From Pseudomonas guangdongensis (lineage in GTDB: Bacteria; Pseudomonadota; Gammaproteobacteria; Pseudomonadales; Pseudomonadaceae): a DNA stretch of 64,000 nucleotides. The stretch is taken from the NCBI RefSeq assembly GCF_900105885.1, contig NZ_LT629780.1, positions 2,108,001 through 2,172,000 of the forward strand. Direction: 5' to 3'. The notes under the pieces are model-generated. The model was given only the letters and a program-made list of their open reading frames with translations, had not been told where the DNA came from and made no database searches. Each line of letters opens with the position of its first letter. Position 1 is the stretch's first letter. Made by a program: the position numbers and the translations under genes. This document shows positions 46,788 to 63,903 of the stretch, in pieces.

Positions 46788-46820
46788 ATAAAAAAGCCCC
46801 AGACTTGCGTCTGGGGCTTT
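46788..46820 (-). terminator. Terminator of tRNA-Asn
   Basis: A 12-base-pair perfect stem (46793-46804 with 46809-46820) with a four-base loop, followed on the minus strand by TTTTTTATT-type sequence. It lies immediately beyond the tRNA 3' end. Confidence 0.9.
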
Positions 46821-46826
46821 GCTATC

Positions 46827-46902
46827 TGGCTCCGCGACCTGGACTCGAACCAGGGACCCAATGATTAACAGTCATTTGCTCTACCGACTGAGCTATCGCG
46901 GA
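46827..46902 (-). tRNA. tRNA-Asn (GTT)
   Basis: 76 bases including encoded CCA. The acceptor stem TCCGCGA pairs with TCGCGGA, the T loop is GTTCGAACC, and the anticodon GTT (46869-46867) sits in the loop CTGTTAA. A strong terminator follows, so it is probably transcribed alone. Confidence 0.97.
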
Positions 46903-46972
46903 ACAACGGTGCGCATCTTACTGATTCCTAAGGTGAAGTCAACACCCTGCGATGTCGGCTGCGCCTGCCGGA

Positions 46973-48169
46973 TCAGAGCACCTCGACGATGGCGCGGCTG
47001 ACCACTTCGAGGTTCTTGCTGTTCAGCGCGGCGACGCAGATGCGCCCGGTGCCGACGGCGTAGATGCCGAACTCGTTCTTCAGGCGCTCGACCTGATCGC
47101 CGGTCAGGCCGGAGTAGGAGAACATGCCGCGCTGGGCGTTGACGAAGGAGAAGTCGCGCTTGGCGCCGAGGGCGGCGAGCTGCTCGACCATGCCGTTGCG
47201 CAGCTGCTTGATGCGCTGGCGCATCTCGCCCAGTTCCTCTTCCCACAGGGCGCGCAGCTCGGGGCTGTTGAGCACCGCGGCGACCACGCTGGCGCCGTGG
47301 GTTGGCGGGTTGGAGTAGTTGGTGCGGATCACGCGCTTGACCTGCGACAGCACGCGGCCGGCTTCCTCCTTCGACGCGGTGACGATGGACAGCGCGCCGA
47401 CGCGCTCGCCGTACAGCGAGAACGACTTGGAGAAGGAGCTGGAGACGAAGAACTGCAGGCCGGAGTCGGCGAACAGGCGCACCGCCTCGGCGTCCTCGAC
47501 GATACCGTCGCCGAAGCCCTGGTAGGCGATGTCGAGGAACGGCACGTGGTCGCGCTCGCGGACCACCTCCAGCACCTGCTGCCAGTCGGCGCTGGACAGG
47601 TCGACGCCGGTCGGGTTGTGGCAGCAGGCGTGCAGCACGACGATGGAGCGGGCCGGCAGGGCGCGCAGGTCGGCGAGCATGCCGGCCAGGTTCAGGCCCT
47701 GGGTGGCGGCGTCGTAGTAGCTGTAGTTCTCGACCTGGAAGCCGGCGGATTCGAACAGGGCGCGGTGGTTTTCCCAGCTCGGGTTGCTGATCGCCACCAC
47801 GGCGTCGGGCAGCAGGCGCTTGAGGAAGTCGGCGCCGGTCTTCAGCGCGCCGGTGCCGCCGAGCGACTGGGTGGTGACCACGCGGCCTTCGGCCAGCAGC
47901 GGCGAGTCCTCGCCGAACAGCAGCTTCTGCACGGCGCTGTCGTAGGCGGCGATGCCTTCGATCGGCAGGTAGCCGCGCGGTGCGCGGGCTTCCAGACGGG
48001 CCTTCTCGGCCTCGACCACGGCGCGCAGCAGCGGAATGCGGCCTTCCTCGGTGAAGTACACGCCAACGCCCAGGTTGACCTTGTTCGGACGGGGATCGGC
48101 GTTGAAGGCTTCGTTGAGGCCCAGGATCGGATCGCGGGGCGCCATTTCGACGGCGGAGAACAGGCTCAT
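46973..48169 (-). CDS. Aspartate/aromatic aminotransferase, class I
   Basis: 398 residues, a PLP enzyme of the AspC/TyrB/PhhC group that interconverts aromatic amino acids or aspartate and their keto acids. The PLP Lys248 is in SSSFSKSFSLYGERVGAL; other landmarks are LHACCHNPTGVD and SYSGLTGDQVERLKNEFGIY. The group cannot be split by eye into aspartate or aromatic preference. The ATG at 48169 begins MSLFSAVEMAPRDPILGLNE, the family start; the longer open frame is not conserved. TATAAT on the minus strand at 48255-48260 is a likely -10. The gene is divergent from uvrB, as in other Pseudomonas. Confidence 0.94.
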   Translation of the reverse strand: MSLFSAVEMAPRDPILGLNEAFNADPRPNKVNLGVGVYFTEEGRIPLLRAVVEAEKARLEARAPRGYLPIEGIAAYDSAVQKLLFGEDSPLLAEGRVVTTQSLGGTGALKTGADFLKRLLPDAVVAISNPSWENHRALFESAGFQVENYSYYDAATQGLNLAGMLADLRALPARSIVVLHACCHNPTGVDLSSADWQQVLEVVRERDHVPFLDIAYQGFGDGIVEDAEAVRLFADSGLQFFVSSSFSKSFSLYGERVGALSIVTASKEEAGRVLSQVKRVIRTNYSNPPTHGASVVAAVLNSPELRALWEEELGEMRQRIKQLRNGMVEQLAALGAKRDFSFVNAQRGMFSYSGLTGDQVERLKNEFGIYAVGTGRICVAALNSKNLEVVSRAIVEVL

Positions 48170-48254
48170 GTTCGGCAGCTCGGAGAATGAGGGGGTGGGA
48201 GCGATGCAACGCCCTGCTGCCACTGGCGCTAGGGGGTTGCGCGGACGGGGCGAT

Positions 48255-48260
48255 ATTATA
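48255..48260 (-). promoter_or_regulatory. Likely -10 element of the aminotransferase gene
   Basis: A perfect TATAAT on the minus strand about 85 bases before the aminotransferase start. The -35 is not obvious. The divergent region up to uvrB (48170-48396) contains no recognisable LexA box. Confidence 0.45.
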
Positions 48261-48396
48261 GACAGCCCCGTCCCGGCGCGGCGATACGCGCAGGGGACGA
48301 AATTGGCATTCGTGCGACCGGGCATCCGGTGCCGGGCGGCAGCCTGTGCCGCCGTTGCCCCGCCGGCTGATCCCGCCTCGCGAACGAGGGAGTTCC

Positions 48397-50412
<2,016 letters not shown>

Positions 50413-50506
50413 AGGCCGGATGGGTGACCGTTGCCATGCGTCCGCGAGGGGGCGTCCAGCGGGACGCTCGGCGCCCCCTGTCCCGGTGCCCGGCGTGGAG
50501 CCGGGC

Positions 50507-50605
50507 AGGGTGGGTTAGCCGCGCCGCGGCGTAACCCGCCACCGTGACCGTCAGGTCGCACCTGGCCCGATCGGCGGGTTACGGCCCTTGGCCTAACCCA
50601 CCCTA
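50507..50605. repeat. REP pair in inverted orientation (REPIN-like)
   Basis: Two related hairpins facing each other: AGGGTGGGTTAGCC-GCGCC...GGCGTAACCCGCC at about 50508-50541 and GGCGGGTTACGGCC...GGCCTAACCCACCCT at about 50573-50604. The outer AGGGTGGGTTAG arms are exact complements. This is the common Pseudomonas REP doublet. The right copy overlaps the end of the benE-type gene. Confidence 0.85.
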
Positions 50606-51768
50606 CGGTTCAGCCGGCCATTCAGCACCGCGCTGGCCAGGGCGCCGGCGACCAGCCCCCAGAACGCCGCGCCGACGCCTAGCAGGCTCACCCCCGAGGC
50701 GGTGACCAGGAAGGTGATCAGCGCCGGTTCGCGCTGGGATACGTCCTGCAGGGCGCCGGCCAGGCTGTTGCTCAGGGTGACCAGCAGGGCGAGGCCGGCG
50801 ATGGCCAGCACCAGCGCCTCGGGAAAGGCGGCGAACAGGCTGGCCACGCCTGCGCCGCACAGGCCGATCAGCAGATAGCAGCCCCCGGCGCAGACCGCCG
50901 CCCAGTAGCGCCGCTGTGGCTCCGGGCCGGCCTCGGGGCCGGCGCAGATCGCCGCGGTGATCGCCGCCAGGTTGATGGCGAAGCCGCCGAACGGGGCGAG
51001 CAGCAGGCTGGCCAGCCCGGTCCAGCCGATCAGCGGCGAGACCGGCACCTGCAGGTAGCCGGCGCCGCGCAGCACCGCCACGCCGGGCAGGTTCTGCGAG
51101 GCCATGGTGACCACGAACAGCGGAATGCCCACGCCGATCAGCGCCGCCCAGGAAAACGCCGGCGCGATGAACTGCGGGCGGGCCAGGGACAGTTCGATGC
51201 GCTGCAGCTGCAGCAGATCCAGCCAGCCGGCCAGCAGGATGCCCAGCAGCAGGACGACGAGGATGGCGTAGCGCGGCAGCAGGCGCTTGCTCAGCAGGTA
51301 GGCGGCGAACAGGCTGCCGACCAGCAGCGGCTGGTTGCCGCCGGCGACGAACAGGTCGAGGCCGAAGCGCAGCAGCACCCCGGCCAGCATGGCGGCGGCC
51401 AGGGCCTGGGGGATGCGCTGCATGAGGCGCGCGAACAGCCCGGTCACGCCGCTCAGGGTGATCAGCGCGGCGCTGAACAGGAAGGCGCCGACTGCCTCGG
51501 CCATGCTGAAGCTGCCCAGGCTGCCGGCCAGCAGCGCGGCGCCGGGCGTCGACCAGGCGGTGAGCAGCGGCGCGCGGTAGTACAGCGACAGGCCGATGCT
51601 GGTCAGTCCGCAGCCCAGGCACAGCGCCCACAGCCAGGAACTGGCCTGCGCGGCGTCGGCTCCGGCGGCGGCCGCGGCCTGGAAGATGATCGCCGCCGAG
51701 CTGGTGAAGCCGACCAGCACGGCGACCAGGCCGGCACCGAGGTGGCTGGGGGAGGGCAGTGCGTGCAT
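50593..51768 (-). CDS. BenE-family benzoate/H+ symporter
   Basis: 391 residues with about 12 membrane helices. Family landmarks are GFTSSAAIIFQAAAAAG near the start, AWSTPGAALLAG, and VTMASQNLPGVAVLRGAGY. BenE proteins import benzoate or related aromatics, but no ben genes lie nearby, so the substrate is open. I chose the ATG at 51768 (MHALPSPSHLGAGL). The last residues RRVG and the TAG stop are formed by the right-hand REP copy, so the C-terminus has been shaped by the repeat. Confidence 0.9.
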   Translation of the reverse strand: MHALPSPSHLGAGLVAVLVGFTSSAAIIFQAAAAAGADAAQASSWLWALCLGCGLTSIGLSLYYRAPLLTAWSTPGAALLAGSLGSFSMAEAVGAFLFSAALITLSGVTGLFARLMQRIPQALAAAMLAGVLLRFGLDLFVAGGNQPLLVGSLFAAYLLSKRLLPRYAILVVLLLGILLAGWLDLLQLQRIELSLARPQFIAPAFSWAALIGVGIPLFVVTMASQNLPGVAVLRGAGYLQVPVSPLIGWTGLASLLLAPFGGFAINLAAITAAICAGPEAGPEPQRRYWAAVCAGGCYLLIGLCGAGVASLFAAFPEALVLAIAGLALLVTLSNSLAGALQDVSQREPALITFLVTASGVSLLGVGAAFWGLVAGALASAVLNGRLNRRVG

Positions 51769-51901
51769 GGGGGCCTCGTCTGGACGGCAGCGCCGCTGGG
51801 GGCTCCCCGCTGGCGGGGCGCGGCGCGGATGATGCGTGTGGTTCAGGGGCGTTGGGCGCGGCACGGCCGGTCCGCTTGTCCCGGCCGGCCGCGCCGGCGG
51901 A

Positions 51902-53833
51902 TCACTGCGGTCCCAGCTCGCGTTCGTGCCACTCGATCAGCTTCTGCGGCGCGCCGAGCTTCTCGCCGTAGATCACCGAGTAGGACAGCACGTTCTGCAC
52001 GTACTGGCGGGTCTCGTCGAAGGGGATGGTTTCGATCCAGATGTCGAAGGGCATCTGCTCGTTGCCGCGCAGCCACTGGCGCACCCGGCCGGGGCCGGCG
52101 TTGTAGGCGGCCGAGGCGAGGATGCGGTTGCCGGAGAACTGGTTGTAGACCTGGCTGAGGTAGGCGGCGCCGAGCTGGATGTTGACCTCCGGGGTGTAGG
52201 CCTGCTGCGGCGAGCGCAGCGGGATGCCGAAGCGCCGCGCGGTTTCCTTGGCGGTGGCCGGCATCAGTTGCATCAGGCCCATGGCGCCCACATGGGAGCG
52301 CGCATCGGCCATGAAGGCGCTTTCCTGGCGGGTGATGGCGAATACCCAGCTCGAATGCAGGCCGCGGTTGCGTGCCTCGCGGGTCAGGGTGTGCTGGTGG
52401 GCCATCGGGAAGCGCACTTCCAGGTCGTCCCAGTACTGCGCCTGGGTGATCGAGCGGATCGCCGGGAAGTACCAGCCCATCTCGTAGCCCAGGCGCGCCT
52501 GGGCGAGCAGCTCGTCGCGGCCGAACAGGCGACTGGCGTGATACCACTCGCGGCGCCCGTCGGCGATCAGGCCGCGGGTATGGAACTCCACCGCGCGACG
52601 AATGCCGGCGCTGTTGCGCACCTTCTGCATCAACTTGGGGTCGATGGCCGGCGGGCGGTGGTTGAGCTGGTAGGGGGCGTCGATGCGGTCGGCGGAGAGG
52701 AAACCGTAGAAATCGCGCTCGCCGGCCACCGGCAGGTACAGGCGGATCGGGTCCTTGCTGTTGGGCTGGGCCAGCTGCAGGCTGCGCGCCTGCCAGTAGC
52801 GCCAGCGGCTGGAGGCGGCCAGGTCGCCGGGCATCTGCCGGGTCAGCTGGTGGGCGTCTGCCCAGCGGCCGAGGCGCAGCAGCAGGCGCGCGCGCCATTC
52901 GCTGACCGTGTTGTCGCGCAGCTCGGGGTCGTACTGGCTCATCACCTTGAGGGCGCGGGCGTCGAAGCGCCGCGCCAGGGTCAGGCCGATCTCGCGGGCG
53001 ATGGCCACCTTCTCGTCGCTGGAGAACGGCAGGCGCGCGCTGTATTCCTCCAGCAGGGCCAGCGCCTGTTCGGGGTTCTGCCGGGCCAGACGGCGCAGGC
53101 CGAGGCCGACCGCATCGGCGGTGTGGCGGTCGTTGCCGGCGAAGCGCTGGCGCTGCAGCAGCAGCTCGGGCTTCTGCGCCGCGTCGAGCAGCAGCTGGCC
53201 CTGGGCGGCCTGGCTGCCCAGGGTCTTCTGCAGGTGGCTGGCCAGGCCGTAGTTGCGCGCCTCGGTGGCCAGCTTCAGGCGCTGCCAGCGCATTTCCGCG
53301 GTCAGTCCGCCCTGGGCGCGCCACAGGTCGAACAGGCGGTCGCAGGTGTTGGGCTGCGACTTGCCGGAGAGCCACAGGCGCTGCGCGGTCTGCGCGCCGT
53401 CGGCGGCCTGGCCGTGGCGGAACTGGTACTCGCCGAACAGGCAGTGCAGTTCGGTGAATTCGAGGGACGGGTCGTAGTGGCGAATGAAGGTCTGCCATTC
53501 GCCGCGCTCGGCCAGCCAGCGCAGCCAGCGCAGTTTCATCCAGCCGATCTGCGGCAGGTCGCCGTGTTCGGCGAGGAAGGTCTCGATCTCGGCGTTGCTG
53601 GCGTTCTTCAAGCGCAGGGTCAGCTCGTCGTAGGCCAGGTAGGGCTCCAGCACGTAGCTCTGCAGCGCCTGGCGGTTGCGCAGGTAGGGCGCCGGATCAT
53701 TCTTGGCCAGCGCGCGCTTGGCCTCGTCGTAGAGGACGCGCTGCTGCTGCAGGGAGATGGCGGCAGCAGGCTGCATGTGCAGGCCGCAGAGGCTGGCCAG
53801 GCAGACGAGCAGGAGTAACGGGCGGGGGCGCAT
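51902..53833 (-). CDS. slt: Soluble lytic murein transglycosylase Slt
   Basis: 643 residues, periplasmic. After a signal peptide (1-25), a long helical superhelix (the U and L domains) leads to a C-terminal lysozyme-like domain. The catalytic Glu504 is in TRQESAFMADARS, followed by VGAMGLMQLMPATA and AAYNAGPGRVRQWL, the family 1 transglycosylase motifs. It cleaves glycan strands with formation of 1,6-anhydro ends. It is divergent from uup, the usual Pseudomonas arrangement. Confidence 0.95.
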   Translation of the reverse strand: MRPRPLLLLVCLASLCGLHMQPAAAISLQQQRVLYDEAKRALAKNDPAPYLRNRQALQSYVLEPYLAYDELTLRLKNASNAEIETFLAEHGDLPQIGWMKLRWLRWLAERGEWQTFIRHYDPSLEFTELHCLFGEYQFRHGQAADGAQTAQRLWLSGKSQPNTCDRLFDLWRAQGGLTAEMRWQRLKLATEARNYGLASHLQKTLGSQAAQGQLLLDAAQKPELLLQRQRFAGNDRHTADAVGLGLRRLARQNPEQALALLEEYSARLPFSSDEKVAIAREIGLTLARRFDARALKVMSQYDPELRDNTVSEWRARLLLRLGRWADAHQLTRQMPGDLAASSRWRYWQARSLQLAQPNSKDPIRLYLPVAGERDFYGFLSADRIDAPYQLNHRPPAIDPKLMQKVRNSAGIRRAVEFHTRGLIADGRREWYHASRLFGRDELLAQARLGYEMGWYFPAIRSITQAQYWDDLEVRFPMAHQHTLTREARNRGLHSSWVFAITRQESAFMADARSHVGAMGLMQLMPATAKETARRFGIPLRSPQQAYTPEVNIQLGAAYLSQVYNQFSGNRILASAAYNAGPGRVRQWLRGNEQMPFDIWIETIPFDETRQYVQNVLSYSVIYGEKLGAPQKLIEWHERELGPQ

Positions 53834-53975
53834 GGCGGTTCCGATGGCTGGGTGAGCGGGCGGCGCAGGGTATGCGGCAAGAGTAGCCTGCTCCCCGGGC
53901 GGATTGAAGCATTGTCCCTCGCCGCGGGCCGGAGGCGGTAGAATGCAGCCCGCATTTTCTGGAGGCCGTTGTGCG

Positions 53976-55895
<1,920 letters not shown>

Positions 55896-55918
55896 TCCGC
55901 ACCTTCGTCATGCAACGC

Positions 55919-55944
55919 AAAGGCCGCACCTGGGTGCGGCCTTT
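55919..55944 (+). terminator. Hairpin terminator after uup
   Basis: A 12-base-pair perfect stem (55919-55930 with 55933-55944) with a two-base gap, ending in CTTTG. The T tract is short, and the A-rich other side could also serve the converging universal stress gene. Confidence 0.7.
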
Positions 55945-55979
55945 GCGTATGCGCTGCGCCGGCGTGGCGCCAGCGGCTC

Positions 55980-56420
55980 TTATTCGGGCTTTTTCAGATG
56001 CACCGCCAGCACATCGCAGGGCGCGGCATGCAGCAGGTCGTTGGAGGTGGAGCCGAGCAGCAGGGCCAGGCCGTGACGGCCGTGGCTGCCGGTGACGATC
56101 AGGTCGCAGCCGTGCTCGCTGGCCATGCGATGGATTTCCTGACGCGGCTGGCCGAAGGCCAGGTGGCAGTTCTCCTTGCCCAGTTCCGGGTGCTGGGTGG
56201 AGAAGGCCTCCATGCGCTCGCGGGCCTGGTCGATCTGCTGCTGCTGCAGCATCGACAGGTCCATCGGCACGTCGCCGCCGAAGGCCATCGCCATGGGCTC
56301 GACGACATGGACCAGCGACAGGCGCGCCTGGCAGCTCTTGGCCAGGTCGGCGGCGCGCTGGATCACGATATGACAGTCTTCAGCCATGTCGACGGCGACC
56401 AGCAGGTGTTGGTAGGTCAT
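55980..56420 (-). CDS. Universal stress protein, UspA family
   Basis: 146 residues, one Usp domain. It starts YQHLLVAVDMAEDCHIVIQRA and has the nucleotide-binding loop region ending in VTGSHGRHGLALLLGSTSNDLLH, with the GxxG-type ATP-binding pattern. Universal stress proteins aid survival in stationary or low-oxygen states. It is divergent from fadB with about 350 bases between, and no ANR-like box is visible in that region. Confidence 0.94.
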   Translation of the reverse strand: MTYQHLLVAVDMAEDCHIVIQRAADLAKSCQARLSLVHVVEPMAMAFGGDVPMDLSMLQQQQIDQARERMEAFSTQHPELGKENCHLAFGQPRQEIHRMASEHGCDLIVTGSHGRHGLALLLGSTSNDLLHAAPCDVLAVHLKKPE

Positions 56421-56767
56421 GGGGGAATCTCCTTGGCACGGTGGAATAGTCAGCAGTATGGCTCACCGCGGCGCACGGCTGAAGCGCTGCGCGCGCTGTC
56501 CATGATCCCGGTCAGGCGCAGGCCGGCCGTAGCGTCCTCCACGGCCCGCGGGTGGCCGCCGGGGGCGCGATTGACAGGCCGGGGGAATTGCTCGAAGGTG
56601 TCCCGAAACGCCCCGAACGCCTGCCCGAAGCCGGCCTTCGGCGCCTTTCGTGCACGGCCCCGACGGGCTGCCGCCGCGTCTGGCGACTATCCTCAACAGT
56701 GGCAGGCGCGGCTCCTGCGCCGCTGCCCGGTCATGGTTGCGGGCTTTCACGGCATGGAGATCAGCTG
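56421..56767. other. Divergent intergenic region usp - fadB
   Basis: About 350 bases without a convincing gene. I looked for a PsrA-type box (GAAAC-N4-GTTTC) controlling fadBA and found only a one-arm match near 56604 (CGAAACGCCCCGAACG). No clear promoter stands out. Confidence 0.45.
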
Positions 56768-60117
<3,350 letters not shown>

Positions 60118-60127
60118 ATCGCCGATG

Positions 60128-60160
60128 GGAAAAAAGGCCGGGGCCCGTGCTCCGGCCTTG
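60128..60160 (+). terminator. Stem-loop after fadA
   Basis: Starting 11 bases after fadA, AAAAAAGGCCGG is followed by a GC-rich loop and CCGGCCTTGCG. The T side is short, while the A run would suit the minus strand. It lies between fadA and the DUF1653 gene and probably reduces read-through. Confidence 0.55.
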
Positions 60161-60192
60161 CGTTTCCGCTGCGATGCTCTGCGAGGTGCGAC

Positions 60193-60456
60193 ATGACGCT
60201 GCAAACCGGACTCTACCGGCATTACAAAGGCCACGAATACCGGGTGCTGGGCCTGGCCCGGCACTCCGAGACGCAGGAAACCCTGGTGCTCTACCAGGCG
60301 CTGTATGGCGAATACGGGCTGTGGGTGCGGCCGCTGAGCATGTTCGTCGAGACCGTGGAGGTCGAGGGCGAACTGCTGCCGCGCTTCGCCCTGGTACGCG
60401 CCGAGACGGTCGAATTTCGCCACGACGGCGCGACAGGGGCGCCGCCCCACGCTTGA
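60193..60456 (+). CDS. DUF1653 protein
   Basis: 87 residues. [42 protein letters not shown] is the DUF1653 signature, a small all-beta domain of unknown function. It lies between fadBA and topA. Its stop codon (60454-60456) lies within the putative -35 of topA, so the two genes are closely spaced but probably separately controlled. Confidence 0.9.
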   Translation: MTLQTGLYRHYKGHEYRVLGLARHSETQETLVLYQALYGEYGLWVRPLSMFVETVEVEGELLPRFALVRAETVEFRHDGATGAPPHA

Positions 60457-60482
60457 CCTTGCTGCGCGGGCCACTATATATA
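60453..60482 (+). promoter_or_regulatory. Probable topA promoter
   Basis: TTGACC at 60453-60458 followed by TATATATA (60475-60482), with 16 to 18 bases between, a good sigma-70 pair. The leader to topA would be about 90 bases. Confidence 0.6.
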
Positions 60483-60578
60483 GCGTGGCCTTACCCAGGC
60501 GCCGCCATCCCCACTTGCATATTTCGCGCCGACGGCCTGGCCGTTCATCTCGATCTCTTTTCAGGAACTCTCCGATTC

Positions 60579-63182
60579 ATGGGCAAATCACTGGTCATCG
60601 TGGAATCGCCGGCCAAGGCCAAGACGATCAACAAGTATCTGGGCAACCAGTACGTGGTGAAGTCGAGCATCGGCCATATCCGCGACCTGCCCACCAGCGG
60701 CTCGGCCAGCAAGGAGCCGGCCAAGCGCGGCAAGGCCGCGGCGAGCGAGGCGCCGGCGCTGTCGCCGAAGGAAAAGGCCAAGCGTCAGCTGTTCGCGCGC
60801 ATGGGCGTGGACCCCGAGCACGACTGGAAAGCCAAGTACGAGATCCTGCCCGGCAAGGAAAAGGTCATCGAGGAGCTGCGCCGCCTGGCCAAGGATGCCG
60901 ACACCATCTATCTCGCAACCGACTTGGACCGCGAGGGGGAGGCCATCGCCTGGCACCTGCGCGAGGCCATCGGCGGCGACGAGAGCCGCTACAAGCGCGT
61001 GGTGTTCAACGAGATCACCAAGAAGGCCATCCAGGAGGCCTTCTCCCGGCCCGGCGAGCTGGACATCAACCGGGTCAACGCCCAGCAGGCGCGGCGCTTC
61101 CTCGATCGCGTGGTCGGCTACATGGTCTCGCCGCTGCTCTGGGCGAAGATCGCCCGCGGCCTGTCGGCCGGGCGCGTGCAGTCGGTGGCGGTCAAGCTGG
61201 TGGTCGAGCGCGAGAAGGAAATCCGCGCCTTCGTGCCGGAAGAATACTGGGAAGTCCACGCCGATCTGGCCAGCCTGCCGGGTGAGACGGTGCGCTTCGA
61301 GGTGATCCGCCAGCGCGGCGAAGCCTTCAAGCCGCTCGACGAGGCCCAGGCGATGGCCGCGGTGACGGCGCTCAAGGCCTCGGCCTACCGGGTCGCCAAG
61401 CGCGAGGACAAGCCGACCTCGACCAAGCCGGGCGCGCCCTTCATCACCTCCACCCTGCAGCAGGCGGCCAGCACCCGCCTGGGCTTCGGGGTGAAGAAGA
61501 CCATGATGATGGCCCAGCGTCTCTACGAGGCCGGCTACATCACCTACATGCGTACCGACTCGACCAACCTGTCCGCCGACGCCATCGAGATGGCCCGTGG
61601 CTTCATCGAAGGCGAGTTCGGCGCGCAGTACCTGCCGGCCAAGCCGAACCTGTACAGCAGCAAGGAAGGCGCCCAGGAGGCCCACGAGGCGATCCGCCCC
61701 TCCGACGTCAACCTCAAGCCGGCCCAGCTGTCCGGCATGGAGCGCGACGCCGAGCGCCTTTACGAACTGATCTGGCGCCAGTTCGTCGCCTGCCAGATGC
61801 CGCCGGCGCAGTACCTGTCCACCAGCGTTACCGTGCAGTCCGGCGACTACGAGCTGCGCGCCAAGGGTCGCATCCTCAAGTTCGACGGCTTCACCCGCGT
61901 GCAGCCGCCGCAGGGCAAGGCCGGCGAGGACGACGTGCTGCCGGAGATGAGCGAAGGCGACGTGCTCGATCTGCTCCGCCTCGATCCGACCCAGCACTTC
62001 ACCAAGCCGCCGGCGCGCTTCTCCGAAGCCAGCCTGGTCAAGGAGCTGGAGAAGCGCGGTATCGGCCGCCCGTCGACCTACGCGGCGATCATCTCGACCA
62101 TCCAGGAGCGCGGTTACGTGGCGGTCCACAATCGGCGCTTCTATGCCGAGAAGATGGGCGAGATCGTCACCGAACGGCTGTCGGAGAGCTTCCCCAACCT
62201 GATGGACTACGGCTTCACCGCCGGCATGGAGGAGCACCTCGACGATGTCGCCCAAGGCGAGCGTCAGTGGAAGCACCTGCTCGACGAGTTCTACGCCGAC
62301 TTCCGCAAGAAGCTCGACGTGGCCGAGGCCGGCGAGGGCGGCATGCGTGCCAACCTGCCGACCCTGACCGACATTCCCTGCAAGGACTGCGGTCGGCCGA
62401 TGATGATCCGCACCGCCTCCACCGGGGTGTTCCTCGGTTGCTCCGGCTACGCGCTGCCGCCCAAGGAGCGCTGCAAGGCGACCATGAACCTGGTGCCGGG
62501 CGACGAGATCGCCGACGACGACGAGGGCGAGTCCGAATCCCGCGTGCTGCGCGGCAAGCATCGCTGTGCCAAGTGCGGCACGGCGATGGATGCCTACCTG
62601 CTCGACGAGACCCGCAAGCTGCACATCTGCGGCAACAACCCGGACTGCTCGGGCTACGAGGTCGAGGAAGGCCAGTACCGGATCAAGGGTTACGAGGGGC
62701 CGAGCCTGGAATGCGACAAGTGCGGCAGCGAGATGCAGCTCAAGACCGGCCGTTTCGGCAAGTTCTTCGGCTGCACCAACAGCGCCTGCAAGAACACCCG
62801 CAAGCTGCTCAAGAGCGGCGAGGCGGCGCCGCCGAAGATCGACCCGATCAAGATGCCCGAGCTGCGCTGCGCCAAGGTCGACGACGTGTACGTGTTGCGC
62901 GACGGTGCTTCCGGCCTGTTCCTGGCGGCCAGCCAGTTCCCCAAGAATCGCGAAACCCGTGCGCCGCTGGTCAGCGAGCTGATCCCGCACCGCGAGGAGC
63001 TGGATGCCAAGTACCACTTCCTGCTCGACGCCCCGGTGCAGGACCCCGAAGGCCGCCCGGCGGTGATCCGCTTCAGCCGCAAGAGCAAGGAGCAGTACGT
63101 GCAGAGCGAGGTGGACGGCAAGCCCAGCGGCTGGCGCGCCTTCTACGTCGACGGCCAGTGGAAGGTCGAAGACAAGCGCTGA
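60579..63182 (+). CDS. topA: DNA topoisomerase I
   Basis: Type IA topoisomerase that relaxes negative supercoils. It has 867 residues. The TOPRIM domain has the acidic [16 protein letters not shown] segment, and the catalytic Tyr323 is in [11 protein letters not shown]. The C-terminal part contains zinc ribbons ([15 protein letters not shown] and CDKCGSEM starts, each with a second Cys-bearing segment) and a basic tail. The start [22 protein letters not shown] is universal; the open frame upstream runs through fadA and is not coding. Confidence 0.97.
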   Translation: MGKSLVIVESPAKAKTINKYLGNQYVVKSSIGHIRDLPTSGSASKEPAKRGKAAASEAPALSPKEKAKRQLFARMGVDPEHDWKAKYEILPGKEKVIEELRRLAKDADTIYLATDLDREGEAIAWHLREAIGGDESRYKRVVFNEITKKAIQEAFSRPGELDINRVNAQQARRFLDRVVGYMVSPLLWAKIARGLSAGRVQSVAVKLVVEREKEIRAFVPEEYWEVHADLASLPGETVRFEVIRQRGEAFKPLDEAQAMAAVTALKASAYRVAKREDKPTSTKPGAPFITSTLQQAASTRLGFGVKKTMMMAQRLYEAGYITYMRTDSTNLSADAIEMARGFIEGEFGAQYLPAKPNLYSSKEGAQEAHEAIRPSDVNLKPAQLSGMERDAERLYELIWRQFVACQMPPAQYLSTSVTVQSGDYELRAKGRILKFDGFTRVQPPQGKAGEDDVLPEMSEGDVLDLLRLDPTQHFTKPPARFSEASLVKELEKRGIGRPSTYAAIISTIQERGYVAVHNRRFYAEKMGEIVTERLSESFPNLMDYGFTAGMEEHLDDVAQGERQWKHLLDEFYADFRKKLDVAEAGEGGMRANLPTLTDIPCKDCGRPMMIRTASTGVFLGCSGYALPPKERCKATMNLVPGDEIADDDEGESESRVLRGKHRCAKCGTAMDAYLLDETRKLHICGNNPDCSGYEVEEGQYRIKGYEGPSLECDKCGSEMQLKTGRFGKFFGCTNSACKNTRKLLKSGEAAPPKIDPIKMPELRCAKVDDVYVLRDGASGLFLAASQFPKNRETRAPLVSELIPHREELDAKYHFLLDAPVQDPEGRPAVIRFSRKSKEQYVQSEVDGKPSGWRAFYVDGQWKVEDKR

Positions 63183-63200
63183 GCCTCCTCGGGTGCTAGC

Positions 63201-63243
63201 GACGAAGCCGGCTTGGGCGTGCGAACGCCCGGCCGGCTTCGTC
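63201..63243 (+). terminator. Large stem-loop after topA
   Basis: A 12-base-pair perfect outer stem (63201-63212 with 63232-63243) with a further GGGCGT/ACGCCC inner stem, followed by GTTTCC. It begins 18 bases after topA and could fold as a single long hairpin. Confidence 0.75.
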
Positions 63244-63308
63244 GTTTCCGGGCGCTGCGGCGCTGCGGGGTGGCGGCGTATACTCGGTCCTCTGTCGAGG
63301 ATTCCGTC

Positions 63309-63830
63309 ATGGCCAACGAGCTGTATACCCGCACCAACCAGAAACTCTATTTCGCCGGTCTGGCCCTGGAGGCCTGGCAGGCCGCCGAGGCGGCGCAGGC
63401 GCTCAATGCGCAGACGCAGATCCAGGCCGCCCGCGAGACCGCGCTGTTTCACCTGTACGGCGCGCTGCTCGGCCTGTGCCACGAGATCGCCGGCTATTAC
63501 CGTCTGCCCCAGGCGGGTGCCGGGCGGGTCGAGGAACTGCTGGAGCGGGCCGTGCTGGAGGCCGCGCCCGGCCCCGAGCTGGCCGAGCTGGTCGAGCTGG
63601 CCGAGGATCGCCACAGCTGGCTGGCCGAGCTGCTGACGGCCTGGCGCCAGTTGTTCGAGCCGCCGCGCGAGGCACGCAAGGCCAAGGTCGATCCGTCCGT
63701 GGCGGTGATCGTGGCGGTCGAGGTCGGCGGCGCGCAGCCGGCGGCGCCGGACCTTGCGATGCTGGGCGACTGGCAGCGGCAGATCCGCGCGCTGGCGCTG
63801 CGTTTTCGCCAGGGCATGAGCGAGTGGTGA
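63309..63830 (+). CDS. DUF6586-type protein
   Basis: 173 residues, almost entirely helical, with an N-terminal pattern ANELYTRTNQKLYFAGLALEAWQ that I recall from Pseudomonas proteins of this type next to topA and the sulA-lexA genes. Function unknown. I chose the ATG at 63309; a TATACT at 63279-63284 is a plausible -10. It precedes a small gene cut by the window edge, so the sulA-lexA region may lie beyond. Confidence 0.85.
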   Translation: MANELYTRTNQKLYFAGLALEAWQAAEAAQALNAQTQIQAARETALFHLYGALLGLCHEIAGYYRLPQAGAGRVEELLERAVLEAAPGPELAELVELAEDRHSWLAELLTAWRQLFEPPREARKAKVDPSVAVIVAVEVGGAQPAAPDLAMLGDWQRQIRALALRFRQGMSEW

Positions 63831-63903
63831 GGGGCCGGGCGGGCTAGGGCGCGCTGGCCGGGCGCTGGTACAATGCCGGCCTTTGTCTGCGGAGCACCCC
63901 TAA

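Noticed and set aside
48170..48396. LexA box upstream of uvrB
   Set aside because: I looked for a CTG-N10-CAG type operator with the usual AT core and found none; SOS control of uvrB is not supported here.
56590..56620. PsrA-like box upstream of fadBA
   Set aside because: Only one arm (CGAAACG) resembles the site; the second arm is missing, so no operator is called.
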